Shown here piece by piece: positions 1-8,777 of a stretch of DNA of 63,489 nt. The stretch is from Candidatus Sulfopaludibacter sp. (lineage in GTDB: Bacteria; Acidobacteriota; Terriglobia; Bryobacterales; Bryobacteraceae). The translations under genes were made by a program, and so were the position numbers. The notes beneath the pieces are model-generated. The model saw nothing but the letters and a program-made list of their open reading frames with translations. It did no database searches and was not told where the DNA came from. Positions within the stretch are counted from its first letter, which is position 1. Each line of letters opens with the position of its first letter. The stretch is taken from assembly GCA_031292755.1 (NCBI GenBank), contig JARLGM010000017.1, positions 1-63,489 of the forward strand, given 5' to 3'.

Positions 1-314
1 ACGCGAAACCGCTTGCGGTACCAGCCGATGCCGGTGGGCGCATAGCCGCCCGCGCCGCCGCTCGGCTCGCTCTGGGAGAAGGGGCCTTCGACACTCCAGT
101 CGTGCGGCAGGTCGAGGCTGCGCCAGCTTGCGTCCGCGAATGCGGGCTGCTGCGCGCCGGGCGCATCGCCCTTGAAAAACTTCCAGCCGAAATCGAAAGA
201 GTCGCGGATGCGTGCGGGCGATTCCGCGGTCTGACCCGCCAACTGGCTGGCTACCGCCGCTCCCAGCGCACAGCCCAGCAGGCTGCGGCGCGTCATTGCA
301 TCATTCGAATTCAT
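1..314 (-). CDS. Glycoside hydrolase family 2 enzyme (beta-galactosidase-like), N-terminal fragment
   Basis: Only the first 104 codons are inside the window; the gene runs off the left edge. The ATG at 314 follows a good Shine-Dalgarno run (AAGGGAAGG). A twin-arginine type signal is visible: R9-R10 in TRRSLLG, then a small hydrophobic stretch ending near residue 28, so Tat export is likely. After it come FDFGWKFFKGD and WRSLDLPHDW, the hallmark start of the GH2 sugar-binding jelly-roll domain. The catalytic domain is not visible, so beta-galactosidase versus beta-glucuronidase or mannosidase cannot be settled. It begins 19 bp after the GH5-like gene and probably shares its transcript with that gene and the TonB receptor. 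Confidence 0.8.
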   Translation of the reverse strand, partial: MNSNDAMTRRSLLGCALGAAVASQLAGQTAESPARIRDSFDFGWKFFKGDAPGAQQPAFADASWRSLDLPHDWSVEGPFSQSEPSGGAGGYAPTGIGWYRKRFR

Positions 315-333
315 TTTGCCTTCCCTTTGGTAT

Positions 334-2439
334 TTAGTGCCGGCGGACGGTGACCACGTACCAGGTGGTGACGGGGTCCCCTAGGGGCAACACCCAACCG
401 TCGGCCGTCTTCTTCGCCTGAATCGCTTCGCCGGTTGCTTTGCCAGCGCCGTCCAGGGCGGACATGCTCACCGCGGCGGCCTGATCGAGGTTACGCAGCG
501 TCACCGTGCCGGCGACCGGCTCGATGAGCGAAGGCGAGCCGCCTTGACTTTGCGTCCTTGTGCGCGCCTCATTCCACTTCAGGCCGGTATTGGATACGCG
601 CGAACCCGCGGTGAGCAGCATCTTGCCACTCCGCGCCAGGGGCTTGTCATCCATCGACGAAAGCACGATGGTGGCGAAGTTATTGCTGATCCCGGCGCCG
701 AGGTTCTTCAACGTTTTGTGATTCGCTTTGATAAAGCCGATCAGTGCCTGCGTGCGGTCGGTCTCCACCGTGACCATCCCGGTCTTCTGCTCCGAGGTGT
801 ACCACGAAAGCTCCTTGGTGTCGGAGACGATCGGGTTGGTTTCCACCGCCGCGATCTTTTCCGTCGGCGCGCCGGCCAGCGATTGGATGCGCACGCCATG
901 TTCGAGCGGCAGAGCCAGCGGAAAACCCGGAGTGAAGTAAGGCTGCTCCGTGCGCGGCAGCAGGCGGCTTTCCAGCACTTGTTCAGCGGAGTAAGTCCGG
1001 TTCACAGTCTGCCGCGCGGGCCGCACGTCGCCGCGCAGAAACATCAGCGCGCCCGCGGCCATCTCCGTCATGCGCACCGGGTCGAGCGAGATATCGAACG
1101 GATCGCCGACGTACGGTTTCCAGTCCGCATCGCGCTTGGGCTCGAACGTGTACATGACGATCGCGTCCCAGTCCTGAAAGCTGCCATACGCGGCCAGCAC
1201 GGGAATCCCTTCGCTGGCCCATTCGTTGGGGAACGGATGATTCGTCTCGCTCACGGTGTACGGCTTGCCGGCGAAGGCCGTGCGCGAAAGCTGCACCACG
1301 GTGGAATGCAGCGGATCGTTGACCATCGGAGTATTGACCGGCGGCGGCGACCCGGGATGCTCCCAATACACGTGGCCATCCAGAATGTCCAGCTTCGCCA
1401 GTGAAGCCAGCATGGAGTAGGGACTGCTGGTATGGCTATGGTCTGCCGTTCCGGTGATCGGAACTTTGACCCCCAGGGTCTTCTTGAGGTAGCCGCTCAT
1501 GTCCTCGTAGAATTTGCTCTCCGTGTCCATGTAGAAGGCCATCTCGGTGTTGTAGCGCTCTTTGGGCGCCGCGGCCGATTCCTGGCCTTTCAGACGCGGA
1601 ACGGGCGCGCCTTCGGCGACCGACGCGAGGCCGCGCAGTTTCGCCAGTTCCTCCGCGCTGCGATGCTGCTGTAGCCAGGTGTTGTAGAGTCGCGTCAACT
1701 CGTCATCGTAGTAGGGTGTGGGCGCGCGAAAACCGAGATACAGGCCGTTCTCATTCAGAATCTCCACAATCGCGATCGCCGGTTCGTCGCGATATGCGGT
1801 CTTGGTATATGGGTTCACGTGCGTCAGAAGCTTCTGGGCGTACTCCTTTTCCAACTCGATCAGGCGAGGGTCGTACAGCGTGAGACCCTTGCCCCACTGG
1901 ATCTTGTCGAAATCCTGGACGCCATCTCCGGCCTTATAGGAGCGGCCCACGTTCAGGTTGAGATCCACATAGATACCGCGCTTCTTGAACTCGGAGATCT
2001 CGAAGTCCAGACGGTCGAGTTGCTGCGGATCGAAAGAACGGCTGTCGTTGCCGCTGGCATCCACGATGCCGCGAGGAGACGGAAGATCGAGAAAATGCAG
2101 GCGCACCAGGTTGACGCCGTAGCGGGCCAGCGTGGCGGCCCACATGGGCATGTCTTCCTTCGGCGGAATTTCCACCGAGCCGCGGCTCCAGTCGGTGAAG
2201 TGGACGCCCCAGAAGCGGATGCGCCGGCCATCAGGCTTGACGAAATGCCCATTCCGGATGCGGATGAAGCCACCTTTACCGGCGGGCGCATCCAGCAGGA
2301 ACGAGACATCGGCTGGCGAAGTGGTGGCGCCCCGGTGGTCCATCACGAAGGGCTTGAGCAAGCCGTCATCCCATTGCGCCAACGCGACTGGGGAGGAGAG
2401 AAACAGGAGAGAGGCGAGAGATAGGGTTTTCCTGGGCAA
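334..2439 (-). CDS. Secreted GH5-like (clan GH-A) glycoside hydrolase
   Basis: The 701-residue protein starts with a Sec signal peptide (hydrophobic residues 5-20, cleavage near ALAQ). The region GRRIRFWGVHFTDW (about 71-84) and the following alternating pattern fit a TIM-barrel cellulase-like fold. The sequence VEILNENGLY places an Asn-Glu pair at about 229-230, the clan GH-A acid/base signature, and E398 in TVSETNHPF is the likely nucleophile. The C-terminal 250 residues look like a beta-sandwich accessory domain. It lies 57 bp downstream of the TonB receptor and 19 bp upstream of the GH2 gene, which suggests one operon for a complex glycan. The substrate cannot be read from sequence; the GH5 call is at clan level and a related family is possible. 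Confidence 0.75.
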   Translation of the reverse strand: MPRKTLSLASLLFLSSPVALAQWDDGLLKPFVMDHRGATTSPADVSFLLDAPAGKGGFIRIRNGHFVKPDGRRIRFWGVHFTDWSRGSVEIPPKEDMPMWAATLARYGVNLVRLHFLDLPSPRGIVDASGNDSRSFDPQQLDRLDFEISEFKKRGIYVDLNLNVGRSYKAGDGVQDFDKIQWGKGLTLYDPRLIELEKEYAQKLLTHVNPYTKTAYRDEPAIAIVEILNENGLYLGFRAPTPYYDDELTRLYNTWLQQHRSAEELAKLRGLASVAEGAPVPRLKGQESAAAPKERYNTEMAFYMDTESKFYEDMSGYLKKTLGVKVPITGTADHSHTSSPYSMLASLAKLDILDGHVYWEHPGSPPPVNTPMVNDPLHSTVVQLSRTAFAGKPYTVSETNHPFPNEWASEGIPVLAAYGSFQDWDAIVMYTFEPKRDADWKPYVGDPFDISLDPVRMTEMAAGALMFLRGDVRPARQTVNRTYSAEQVLESRLLPRTEQPYFTPGFPLALPLEHGVRIQSLAGAPTEKIAAVETNPIVSDTKELSWYTSEQKTGMVTVETDRTQALIGFIKANHKTLKNLGAGISNNFATIVLSSMDDKPLARSGKMLLTAGSRVSNTGLKWNEARTRTQSQGGSPSLIEPVAGTVTLRNLDQAAAVSMSALDGAGKATGEAIQAKKTADGWVLPLGDPVTTWYVVTVRRH

Positions 2440-2452
2440 GTCAGGCTCCGTA

Positions 2453-2475
2453 GGCGGGCCCTCGGAGAGCCCGCC
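2453..2475. terminator. Intergenic hairpin between TonB receptor and GH5-like genes
   Basis: A perfect 7-bp GC stem, GGCGGGC and GCCCGCC, encloses a 9-nt loop in the 57-bp gap. No T-run follows on either side, so it is more likely an attenuating or mRNA-stabilising hairpin than a strong intrinsic terminator. It could reduce expression of the hydrolases relative to the receptor. Confidence 0.4.
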
Positions 2476-2496
2476 ATTGGTTCCACGTTGACGATA

Positions 2497-5400
2497 TCAG
2501 AACTCGAAGCGCGCCACCAGTTGGCCGTTGCGCTGGCCGCCGATGTTGCTCGAGTTGATGATGTAGCCGTAACCGGCAGTAGGTACGCCGGCCTTGTTAA
2601 ACGTCGAGGTAGCGAACGGATTAGTGGCTGATGGTGTCGGCAGGTACACCCGGTTAAGCGTATTGAAGAAATCGGCCCGGATGCTCAGATTCATTTTTTC
2701 CCGAAGCCGGAATGTCCTGCCGATATTCAGGTTTTCGCTGTCCTGATGCTGCCAGCGGTAATCGTTGTAGTAGGAAGCGCCTTGGCCCCAGGTGCCGGCC
2801 GGAGCGTCCACCCAGGCAGCCGGGTTCAGGATTTGCTGATTGCTGTTCGGGTCGATGCAGCCGCAATTGGGATTCTTCAAGAACATGGGCACGCCTGCCA
2901 TCGGCATCATCCGGGTATTGGTGTTGAAGGTGTAGGCGCTCATGTTGTTGTTGGAGGCCGGCACGCCAATCAGGTTGCCGCTGGCATATCGTAGAATGCC
3001 GCCGAAGGTCCAGCCGCCCACTACCTGCCGGAGCAGTTTGTTGGTGCCAAGCTTCGGCAGTTCATAGGTGAATGCAGTGACCCAGAGGAAAGGCGTGGAA
3101 GAGGGGTTGAGGCCCTTGTTCTCCCCACGGTTGAACGCATCGTTGATGCCCGCACACCCGTTGGAGCCGAGGCATTGTTCCTTTTGGTAGCTGAAGCTCG
3201 ACGAGAGATCCAGCCCGCGCGAGAAGTGCCGGACGAACTTGACCTGAAGGGCGTCGTACCAGCTATTGCCCAGCGGGTCGAACCAGGCGGGCAGACCGTT
3301 GGCGTACTCCGGGAAGGGCCGCAGCGACTGCGCTACGTTGGCCGAGCACGGGTAATTCGCGTACGGCAGTTTGTAACCGGCGGCAGCGGCCCCAGTCGAG
3401 CAGATCGAAGAGGTGAGCAGGCTCCGCGTCGCCGGGTTGGTGAGATTCAGTCCCAGAGTTTGCAATCTTGCCGGTGAGATGGCATTGAGAGCCAGAAGGC
3501 CCTGCGCCTGTTCCCAAACGCCGCGATTGCCCACGTATGCCGCTTCGATGGTCATGTTCGGACTAAGCTGCCGTTGCAGCGCCACGTTCCACTGGTTGAC
3601 GCGCGACGGCCGGCCGCCATCCGGGTCGATGAATTGGGCGGCCCATCCCGGCGCCGGGGCAAGCGAGCCCGGACCGGGAGCGACCCCGGGATTCAGCGTG
3701 CGCGCGTACAGCACCGATGGATTGTACTGGATGCCGTTCTGCAGTTGGCTGACGGCATACCCGTAACCGGTCGAGGCGGTCACCGAATTGAACCCGAGCC
3801 CAGCCACCGGCATTCCGCCGTTGAGGTAACCCCAGCTATCGCCGGAGCTATAAGTAAGACCCCAGCCGGCGCGAACTACCGTCTTATCGTTGAGCTGGTA
3901 GGCCGCTCCCAGCCGCGGTCCGAAGCCGTACGGGTACGACCGCGCGAACTGGCAGTTGCAGCGGCCCGGGCCGTTCCCCGCGAAAATGTATCCGCCCGGC
4001 AGTCCGCCCGCCGACGGATTCGGAGTATTAATGCCGATCTCAGCCTGGTTGTTATTCAGTTCGTGAGCCATCGGCGTGAAGTCCCAGCGCAGGCCGTAGG
4101 TCAAAGTAAGCTTGCGATTGACCTTCCAGTCGTCTTGCGCATAGGCGCTCCAGACCATGTTCCGCATCTGAGTATCGCGGGGAGCATTGACGTTGGAACT
4201 GGTCACCTGGCCCAGCAGGAAGCTGGCATAGCCGGCGCCGATAGCGCCCGCCCCAACGGTCTGCGTGCCCAGGTAAGGGATAGCGGTAGGGCCATTGCCA
4301 AACGTATATTGACCCTGCGCCCCCTGTATGTTTACGTCGCTATAAACGTTCTGTTTTGCCTCCGCGCCGAACTTAAGGGTGTGGCTGCTGTGAACCCAGG
4401 TGGCCGCGGCCACAAACCCGAGCATGTCGGTGTACTGGTGGTCGGAAGTCGTTGGTCCCAGCGTCTGGCCTTCCCCGCCCTGATTGTTAACGCCCATACT
4501 GAACAGTTCCGGGAAGCCGGCGGGACTGGTGGCGCTGCCAGTGAGCCCCAGCAATCCGACGGCGTCATAATTCAGAACCGAAGCCGGCGAACTGTCCGGG
4601 TTGATGAAGCGATAGAAACTGGCGCCGAGGTGAACCATCAACGTGGGCGAAACGGTGCGGTCGGCGTTGGCGATGTACTGGTTGCCCGAAACCAGCTTGG
4701 GCCGCTCACCGGTAATGGGCGAGGGCAGGCCGTCCGGAGCGGCGATCTGATTCGTATGCTGCTGCCTCCAGTAGAAGCTCAGCTTGGTCGAGTCATTGAG
4801 GTTTTCGTCGATCTTCAAGCTGGGAAGCTGCTGTGTGGTATTGGTCGAAATGCTCGGCAGCCAGTTGAGGGTGGTCTGGCCGTTGATCGCCGCCGGAATC
4901 AGCGCCTGCATCTTCAGAGCCACCGGGTCCATGCGGTTCTGGGGAATTACGTTGTTCGGAAACTGCGTGCGCATCGCATGGCCGTTGGCGTCGGTAAACG
5001 TGGAGAGCGGGTCGTAAATGGCGTTTTCAGGGAATTGGTAGCCCGTGTTCGGGTCGGTCAGGGTCTTGCCGGTCAGCGCCGCGCCGAAGTCTCCGTTGCG
5101 GTAAGCCGCGGTCGGCACTGTGCCGTAGGCGCCGCTGGAGCGCTGGTTGTTGCCGAACCTCTCCAGGTTGAAAAAGAAGAACGTCTTGTTGCGGCCGTTG
5201 TACAGCTTCGGAATATAGACGGGACCTCCCACGGTGAAACCGTAATCGTTCTTGCGGTCCCGGTCCAGGGCATGGCTGAAAGGATGGGCCGCATCCATAG
5301 CCTCGTTCGCCCAGTACTCGTAGGCGCTGCCATGAATCTGGTTGGTGCCGCTCTTGGTCGTGAAGTTGAAAAGCCCCCCGGCCACCTGACCGAACTCGGC

Positions 5401-6153
5401 GGAAAAGTTGGAAGTCTGGATGGAAAACTCGCCGATGGTCTCCACGCCGGCTGCCGAGACCGTGCTGGTCCAACTGGCGTCATTGATGCTGGTGGCGTCC
5501 TGCCCTTCCAGGTACACCTTGAAGTTCCCGTACGTTCCCGAGGGGATTCCGTTGACCACGTTGTTGCCGGGGCTGTTGGCGTTCGTGCCCGAAACGCCGG
5601 GCGCCAGATACATGAAGCTGAGCCAGTTGCGAATGCCGCCCCCGGCGCCGCCGCCGCCGCCGAAATTCAGGGGCAGATCGTTCACCTTCTCACCGCTGAC
5701 GTTCATGCTCTGCTCGGCGTTTTCCGTGCGCAGCATGGGGGCCTCGGTGGAAACGGTGATGGTTTCCGTCGAAGCGCCTACCTGCACCGCCAGGTCCACC
5801 CGCGTGGTCTGAGCCACTTCGACCGTGATGTTTTCGCGGGTCAGTTTCTTAAAGCCGTTCGCTTCGACGGACACTTCGTACTTGCCGGCGGGCAGAGAGG
5901 TAAGCGTGTAGTCGCCGGTGCCGGTCGTGGTGGTTTCGGAAACCGCCCCGTTATCCACGTTTCTGACGACGATCTTGGCGCCCGGCACCACCGCCGCCGC
6001 CGGATCCATAACCGTGCCGGTTATGGTTCCGCGATCGCTCTGTGCCAACGCGCAAAGGGTCACCAACAAGCACAAGGTTGCCTTCACCAGGAAGCGGGCC
6101 CACGCAGGCACCGTCCCGCCAATCGCAGCATGTTCCACGAAGAAACTCCTCAT
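2497..6153 (-). CDS. TonB-dependent receptor, Oar-like with carboxypeptidase-regulatory domain
   Basis: The 1218-residue protein has a signal peptide (hydrophobic core about 23-38), a carboxypeptidase-regulatory-like beta domain (about 42-125: RGTITGTVMDP, GDYTLTSLPAGKYEV), a plug region (about 130-260) and a long outer-membrane beta-barrel with many aromatic strand ends. It terminates in ARFEF, a typical barrel C-terminus with final Phe. Size and layout match the acidobacterial Oar/TonB family, usually 1000-1250 residues. Its place next to GH5-like, GH2 and GH35 enzymes suggests it imports oligosaccharides released at the cell surface. The ligand is not known. A palindromic operator-like site lies 63 bp upstream of the start. 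Confidence 0.88.
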   Translation of the reverse strand: MRSFFVEHAAIGGTVPAWARFLVKATLCLLVTLCALAQSDRGTITGTVMDPAAAVVPGAKIVVRNVDNGAVSETTTTGTGDYTLTSLPAGKYEVSVEANGFKKLTRENITVEVAQTTRVDLAVQVGASTETITVSTEAPMLRTENAEQSMNVSGEKVNDLPLNFGGGGGAGGGIRNWLSFMYLAPGVSGTNANSPGNNVVNGIPSGTYGNFKVYLEGQDATSINDASWTSTVSAAGVETIGEFSIQTSNFSAEFGQVAGGLFNFTTKSGTNQIHGSAYEYWANEAMDAAHPFSHALDRDRKNDYGFTVGGPVYIPKLYNGRNKTFFFFNLERFGNNQRSSGAYGTVPTAAYRNGDFGAALTGKTLTDPNTGYQFPENAIYDPLSTFTDANGHAMRTQFPNNVIPQNRMDPVALKMQALIPAAINGQTTLNWLPSISTNTTQQLPSLKIDENLNDSTKLSFYWRQQHTNQIAAPDGLPSPITGERPKLVSGNQYIANADRTVSPTLMVHLGASFYRFINPDSSPASVLNYDAVGLLGLTGSATSPAGFPELFSMGVNNQGGEGQTLGPTTSDHQYTDMLGFVAAATWVHSSHTLKFGAEAKQNVYSDVNIQGAQGQYTFGNGPTAIPYLGTQTVGAGAIGAGYASFLLGQVTSSNVNAPRDTQMRNMVWSAYAQDDWKVNRKLTLTYGLRWDFTPMAHELNNNQAEIGINTPNPSAGGLPGGYIFAGNGPGRCNCQFARSYPYGFGPRLGAAYQLNDKTVVRAGWGLTYSSGDSWGYLNGGMPVAGLGFNSVTASTGYGYAVSQLQNGIQYNPSVLYARTLNPGVAPGPGSLAPAPGWAAQFIDPDGGRPSRVNQWNVALQRQLSPNMTIEAAYVGNRGVWEQAQGLLALNAISPARLQTLGLNLTNPATRSLLTSSICSTGAAAAGYKLPYANYPCSANVAQSLRPFPEYANGLPAWFDPLGNSWYDALQVKFVRHFSRGLDLSSSFSYQKEQCLGSNGCAGINDAFNRGENKGLNPSSTPFLWVTAFTYELPKLGTNKLLRQVVGGWTFGGILRYASGNLIGVPASNNNMSAYTFNTNTRMMPMAGVPMFLKNPNCGCIDPNSNQQILNPAAWVDAPAGTWGQGASYYNDYRWQHQDSENLNIGRTFRLREKMNLSIRADFFNTLNRVYLPTPSATNPFATSTFNKAGVPTAGYGYIINSSNIGGQRNGQLVARFEF

Positions 6154-6215
6154 AAGCCCCCTTTTTCAACCAGGAAAATGGATGACAGGATTCTAGCGCC
6201 ATGCCCGCGCCAGGG

Positions 6216-6236
6216 AATCCTCCTAAAGTAGGATTG
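6216..6236. promoter_or_regulatory. 21-bp palindromic operator-like site upstream of the TonB receptor
   Basis: The half-sites AATCCT and AGGATT(G) flank a CTAAAGT-type centre; the element is dyad-symmetric and 63 bp upstream of the receptor start codon. It matches the site at 8716-8736 at 17 of 21 positions in the same orientation. Two near-identical palindromes ahead of functionally linked genes suggest a binding site for a common repressor or activator. The regulator itself is not encoded in the window. Confidence 0.6.
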
Positions 6237-6239
6237 GGG

Positions 6240-8669
6240 TCAGCGCCCCAGATCGGCCACGACCTGGTATTCCGGAACCACCTGTACCTGGATCAGCCTG
6301 GCCACCTGTCCCCGCTCCGGAATGACCGGACGGGCTCCGGACGCCAGATAAATTGGGGCGTCCTGCCGCAAAGGTAGAATTCGCAGTTCGAGCCCCTGCT
6401 TCCATGCGGCCGCCGGTAGGTCCCCAAGGCCAATTTCCCAGGGAGCGCCATGGTAGAAGTCGTCGGTAATCAGGTGCTTTCCCGCATAGATCCGGGCCAC
6501 GTCGCCCTGGTAAGCGATACGCAGGAAGACATCTCCCACCGCGCCTGATTTTACATCTGGCACCCGGATCGACCATCGCGCCGCCGCATCGAAGGCGGCC
6601 TCCGCCGGCGCCAGCGCCACTTCCTGACCCATCTTAACCGGCGCGGCCTGGCCCGCCTCGGATAACTGGCGCACCACGGGTTCCGCCGCCACAGGTTCCA
6701 CTCCGGCGGTGTACCGGTCGAAAACTCCCTCCTGGCCGGTGTGCCGGAAGCCCGGTACAGGTTGCTCCAGGCCCGGCAACACGCGGAACGTCAATAAAGC
6801 CGGATCGGTGGCAGCCAGATGAATGCGGTCTGCTTCAAAATAAAGGTCGGCGGGAGAAAGAATCAGACGCTCGCGTCCCGCCAGAGGCGCTTTCCAGATA
6901 TTGCGCGCCTGATCGCGTGAGAGCAGCACGATCCGCGTGACGTGGCCGCTCTGATTCCGGATCCGGATCGCGGTGTCCAAACCGGGGCGCAATCCGCTGA
7001 TGTACACCGCGCCATGCTCGCGCTCCAGGCGAGCCTCCGACGCCTCTATGGTCACTGCGCCGGTATCCCGAAAGGCAAAATCGGGCGGCACTCCGGGCCA
7101 CGCGAAGAACACCAGGGTATCGGGATTCTCCAGCTTGCAGAGCGGCTCCGCGGTGGCGTATTCGAGCGTGGTCCCGGCAACCGGCAGATCCACCGGCCAG
7201 AAGGTATAAGCGCCGCCCGGTAGGCTCATGGGCTGGCGCGGGACTGTGACTATGCCCGTGGCTAGTTTGACCTGCACCTGAAACTCCGTCTGCCGGGGAA
7301 GGGGGTAATCCTTCTGGTAGCTGTTCACGAAGAGGAACGCGCCCGCCACACCGGCGCGCACGGCCACCCGCGGCGTGTCGCGATCCAGTTTTCCGGATGG
7401 CGTTTTAGCCGGAAAGTACGCCGTCATAGGAGCCAGGTCCGCTCCAAAGTCCTGCAGGAACAGATGGATCGCTTTCAGGTCCCGGAAAGATTTGCGCATC
7501 TGGCCGAACTCCCCCAGCGGCGCCTGAAAATCGTACCCCTTCACCGGCAAATCCTGCGGATACCCGGTCGCCTGAGATTCCTGGAGTGTGGTCTGCTTTC
7601 CTTGCGGATTGGTGCCCCCGTGGAACATGTAGTAGCCGTAGAGGGTCACCCCGGACCCGAGTTTCACCACGTCCAGCGCGGCAATATCGTCGGCGCTCAT
7701 CAGCGGCCGCCGGTGATACGCCAGTTCCATCCCGCCCCCCATCTCGGCGGTAAAGAACGGGAACGACGCATATTTGCGGTCCATATCCGCCCGCCGGGAG
7801 CACAAATCGTCGCCCACGTTTTCTTCACAGCGGATGGGCGTGAAAAAGTAGTTCGGGCTCGGAGGAAGCGGCGTCAGCGCGCGGTACCAGAAGCCGTCGG
7901 GGTATCCGCCAAACACCGGAATGACCTCGCGCGCGGGCACTGCGGCATCGTCCCAGCCGGTCACCGAATAAAATGGAGCCTCCAGGCCGGCCTCGCGGGC
8001 CATCCGCTTGAGAGTGAGAATGTGTTCTTCCCCCCGGCCCGGGCCGCGCTCATGGTATTCGTTCTCAATCTGCACGCCGATGATGGGCCCGCCATCTTTC
8101 CAGAAAAGGCCCTTCAACTGGCGCCCGATCTCGCCATAGAACCGCTGCACGTATTTCAAATACGCCGGGTCGTTCTGACGGGTAGCCGACTTCTGAAGCA
8201 CCCAGTCCGGCAAACCGCCGTTGCGCACCTCGCCGTGGTCCCACGGGCCCACCCTGGCCCACACGTACATGCCGTGCTTTCCGGCCAGTTCTACGAAACG
8301 GCGGAGGTCGCGCCGGTCCCGCCAATCGAACTGGCCCTCGATCTCTTCGTGATGAATCCAGAACACGTACGTCGAAACGATGCGGATGCCTCCTGCCTTC
8401 ATTTTGAGAATCTCCCGTTCCCAATCGGCCGCCGGATATCGCGAATACTGAAATTCGCCCATGACCGGAAACCACGGTTTGCCATCCAGCAGCAGATAGC
8501 GGCTATTGATGGCCAGCACATGCCCGCCGGGCGAACGTCCGCCGGCGGCGAAGGGAAGCGGCTCCGGAGGGGCGGCAATCCTACTGGCATCCACGGTCAC
8601 CGCGGCATCTGCCAATACTCCCATCAGCAGGACCAACGCAGAAAGGCTCGATACGAAACGGAGTGTCAT
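6240..8669 (-). CDS. Secreted GH35 beta-galactosidase
   Basis: I start at the ATG at 8669, which opens directly with a signal peptide (residues 1-22); an upstream in-frame start at 8717 would add 16 unlikely residues and cover the operator. The 809-residue protein carries classic GH35 motifs: LLDGKPWFPVMGEF, STYVFWIHHE, WARVGPWDHGEVRNGGLPDW, the acid/base Glu in QIENEY (E204) and the nucleophile Glu in FFTAEMGGG (E309). C-terminal beta-sandwich domains follow. It hydrolyses terminal beta-galactosides, probably in the periplasm or outside the cell. It is transcribed toward the TonB/GH5/GH2 genes, with its own palindromic site 47 bp upstream. Confidence 0.88.
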   Translation of the reverse strand: MTLRFVSSLSALVLLMGVLADAAVTVDASRIAAPPEPLPFAAGGRSPGGHVLAINSRYLLLDGKPWFPVMGEFQYSRYPAADWEREILKMKAGGIRIVSTYVFWIHHEEIEGQFDWRDRRDLRRFVELAGKHGMYVWARVGPWDHGEVRNGGLPDWVLQKSATRQNDPAYLKYVQRFYGEIGRQLKGLFWKDGGPIIGVQIENEYHERGPGRGEEHILTLKRMAREAGLEAPFYSVTGWDDAAVPAREVIPVFGGYPDGFWYRALTPLPPSPNYFFTPIRCEENVGDDLCSRRADMDRKYASFPFFTAEMGGGMELAYHRRPLMSADDIAALDVVKLGSGVTLYGYYMFHGGTNPQGKQTTLQESQATGYPQDLPVKGYDFQAPLGEFGQMRKSFRDLKAIHLFLQDFGADLAPMTAYFPAKTPSGKLDRDTPRVAVRAGVAGAFLFVNSYQKDYPLPRQTEFQVQVKLATGIVTVPRQPMSLPGGAYTFWPVDLPVAGTTLEYATAEPLCKLENPDTLVFFAWPGVPPDFAFRDTGAVTIEASEARLEREHGAVYISGLRPGLDTAIRIRNQSGHVTRIVLLSRDQARNIWKAPLAGRERLILSPADLYFEADRIHLAATDPALLTFRVLPGLEQPVPGFRHTGQEGVFDRYTAGVEPVAAEPVVRQLSEAGQAAPVKMGQEVALAPAEAAFDAAARWSIRVPDVKSGAVGDVFLRIAYQGDVARIYAGKHLITDDFYHGAPWEIGLGDLPAAAWKQGLELRILPLRQDAPIYLASGARPVIPERGQVARLIQVQVVPEYQVVADLGR

Positions 8670-8715
8670 TGTGTCGCCACCGAAAGCTGAGTCTACCAGC
8701 GGCGCGCCGTGCCGC

Positions 8716-8736
8716 AATCCGACTAAGGTCGGATTG
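8716..8736. promoter_or_regulatory. 21-bp palindromic operator-like site upstream of GH35
   Basis: Half-sites AATCCGA and TCGGATTG are separated by CTAAGG; with flanking bases the arms form a perfect 9-bp inverted repeat (8714-8722 with 8729-8737). It lies 47 bp upstream of the GH35 start and also 40 bp beyond the end of the upstream membrane-protein gene. A terminator role is less likely because no T-run follows. Its near-copy at 6216-6236 argues for an operator. Confidence 0.6.
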
Positions 8737-8777
8737 CTCGCATGCCGGCGCCGTTGGCACTACAGCCCTGCGCAGCT

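Noticed and set aside
3574..6231. 885-codon open frame on the plus strand
   Set aside because: It is antisense to the TonB receptor; its composition is Arg/Val/Gly-rich with no domain, as expected from a high-GC shadow frame.
8714..8737. Hairpin as a terminator of the upstream membrane-protein gene
   Set aside because: No T-run follows, and its near-copy upstream of the TonB receptor makes an operator more likely.
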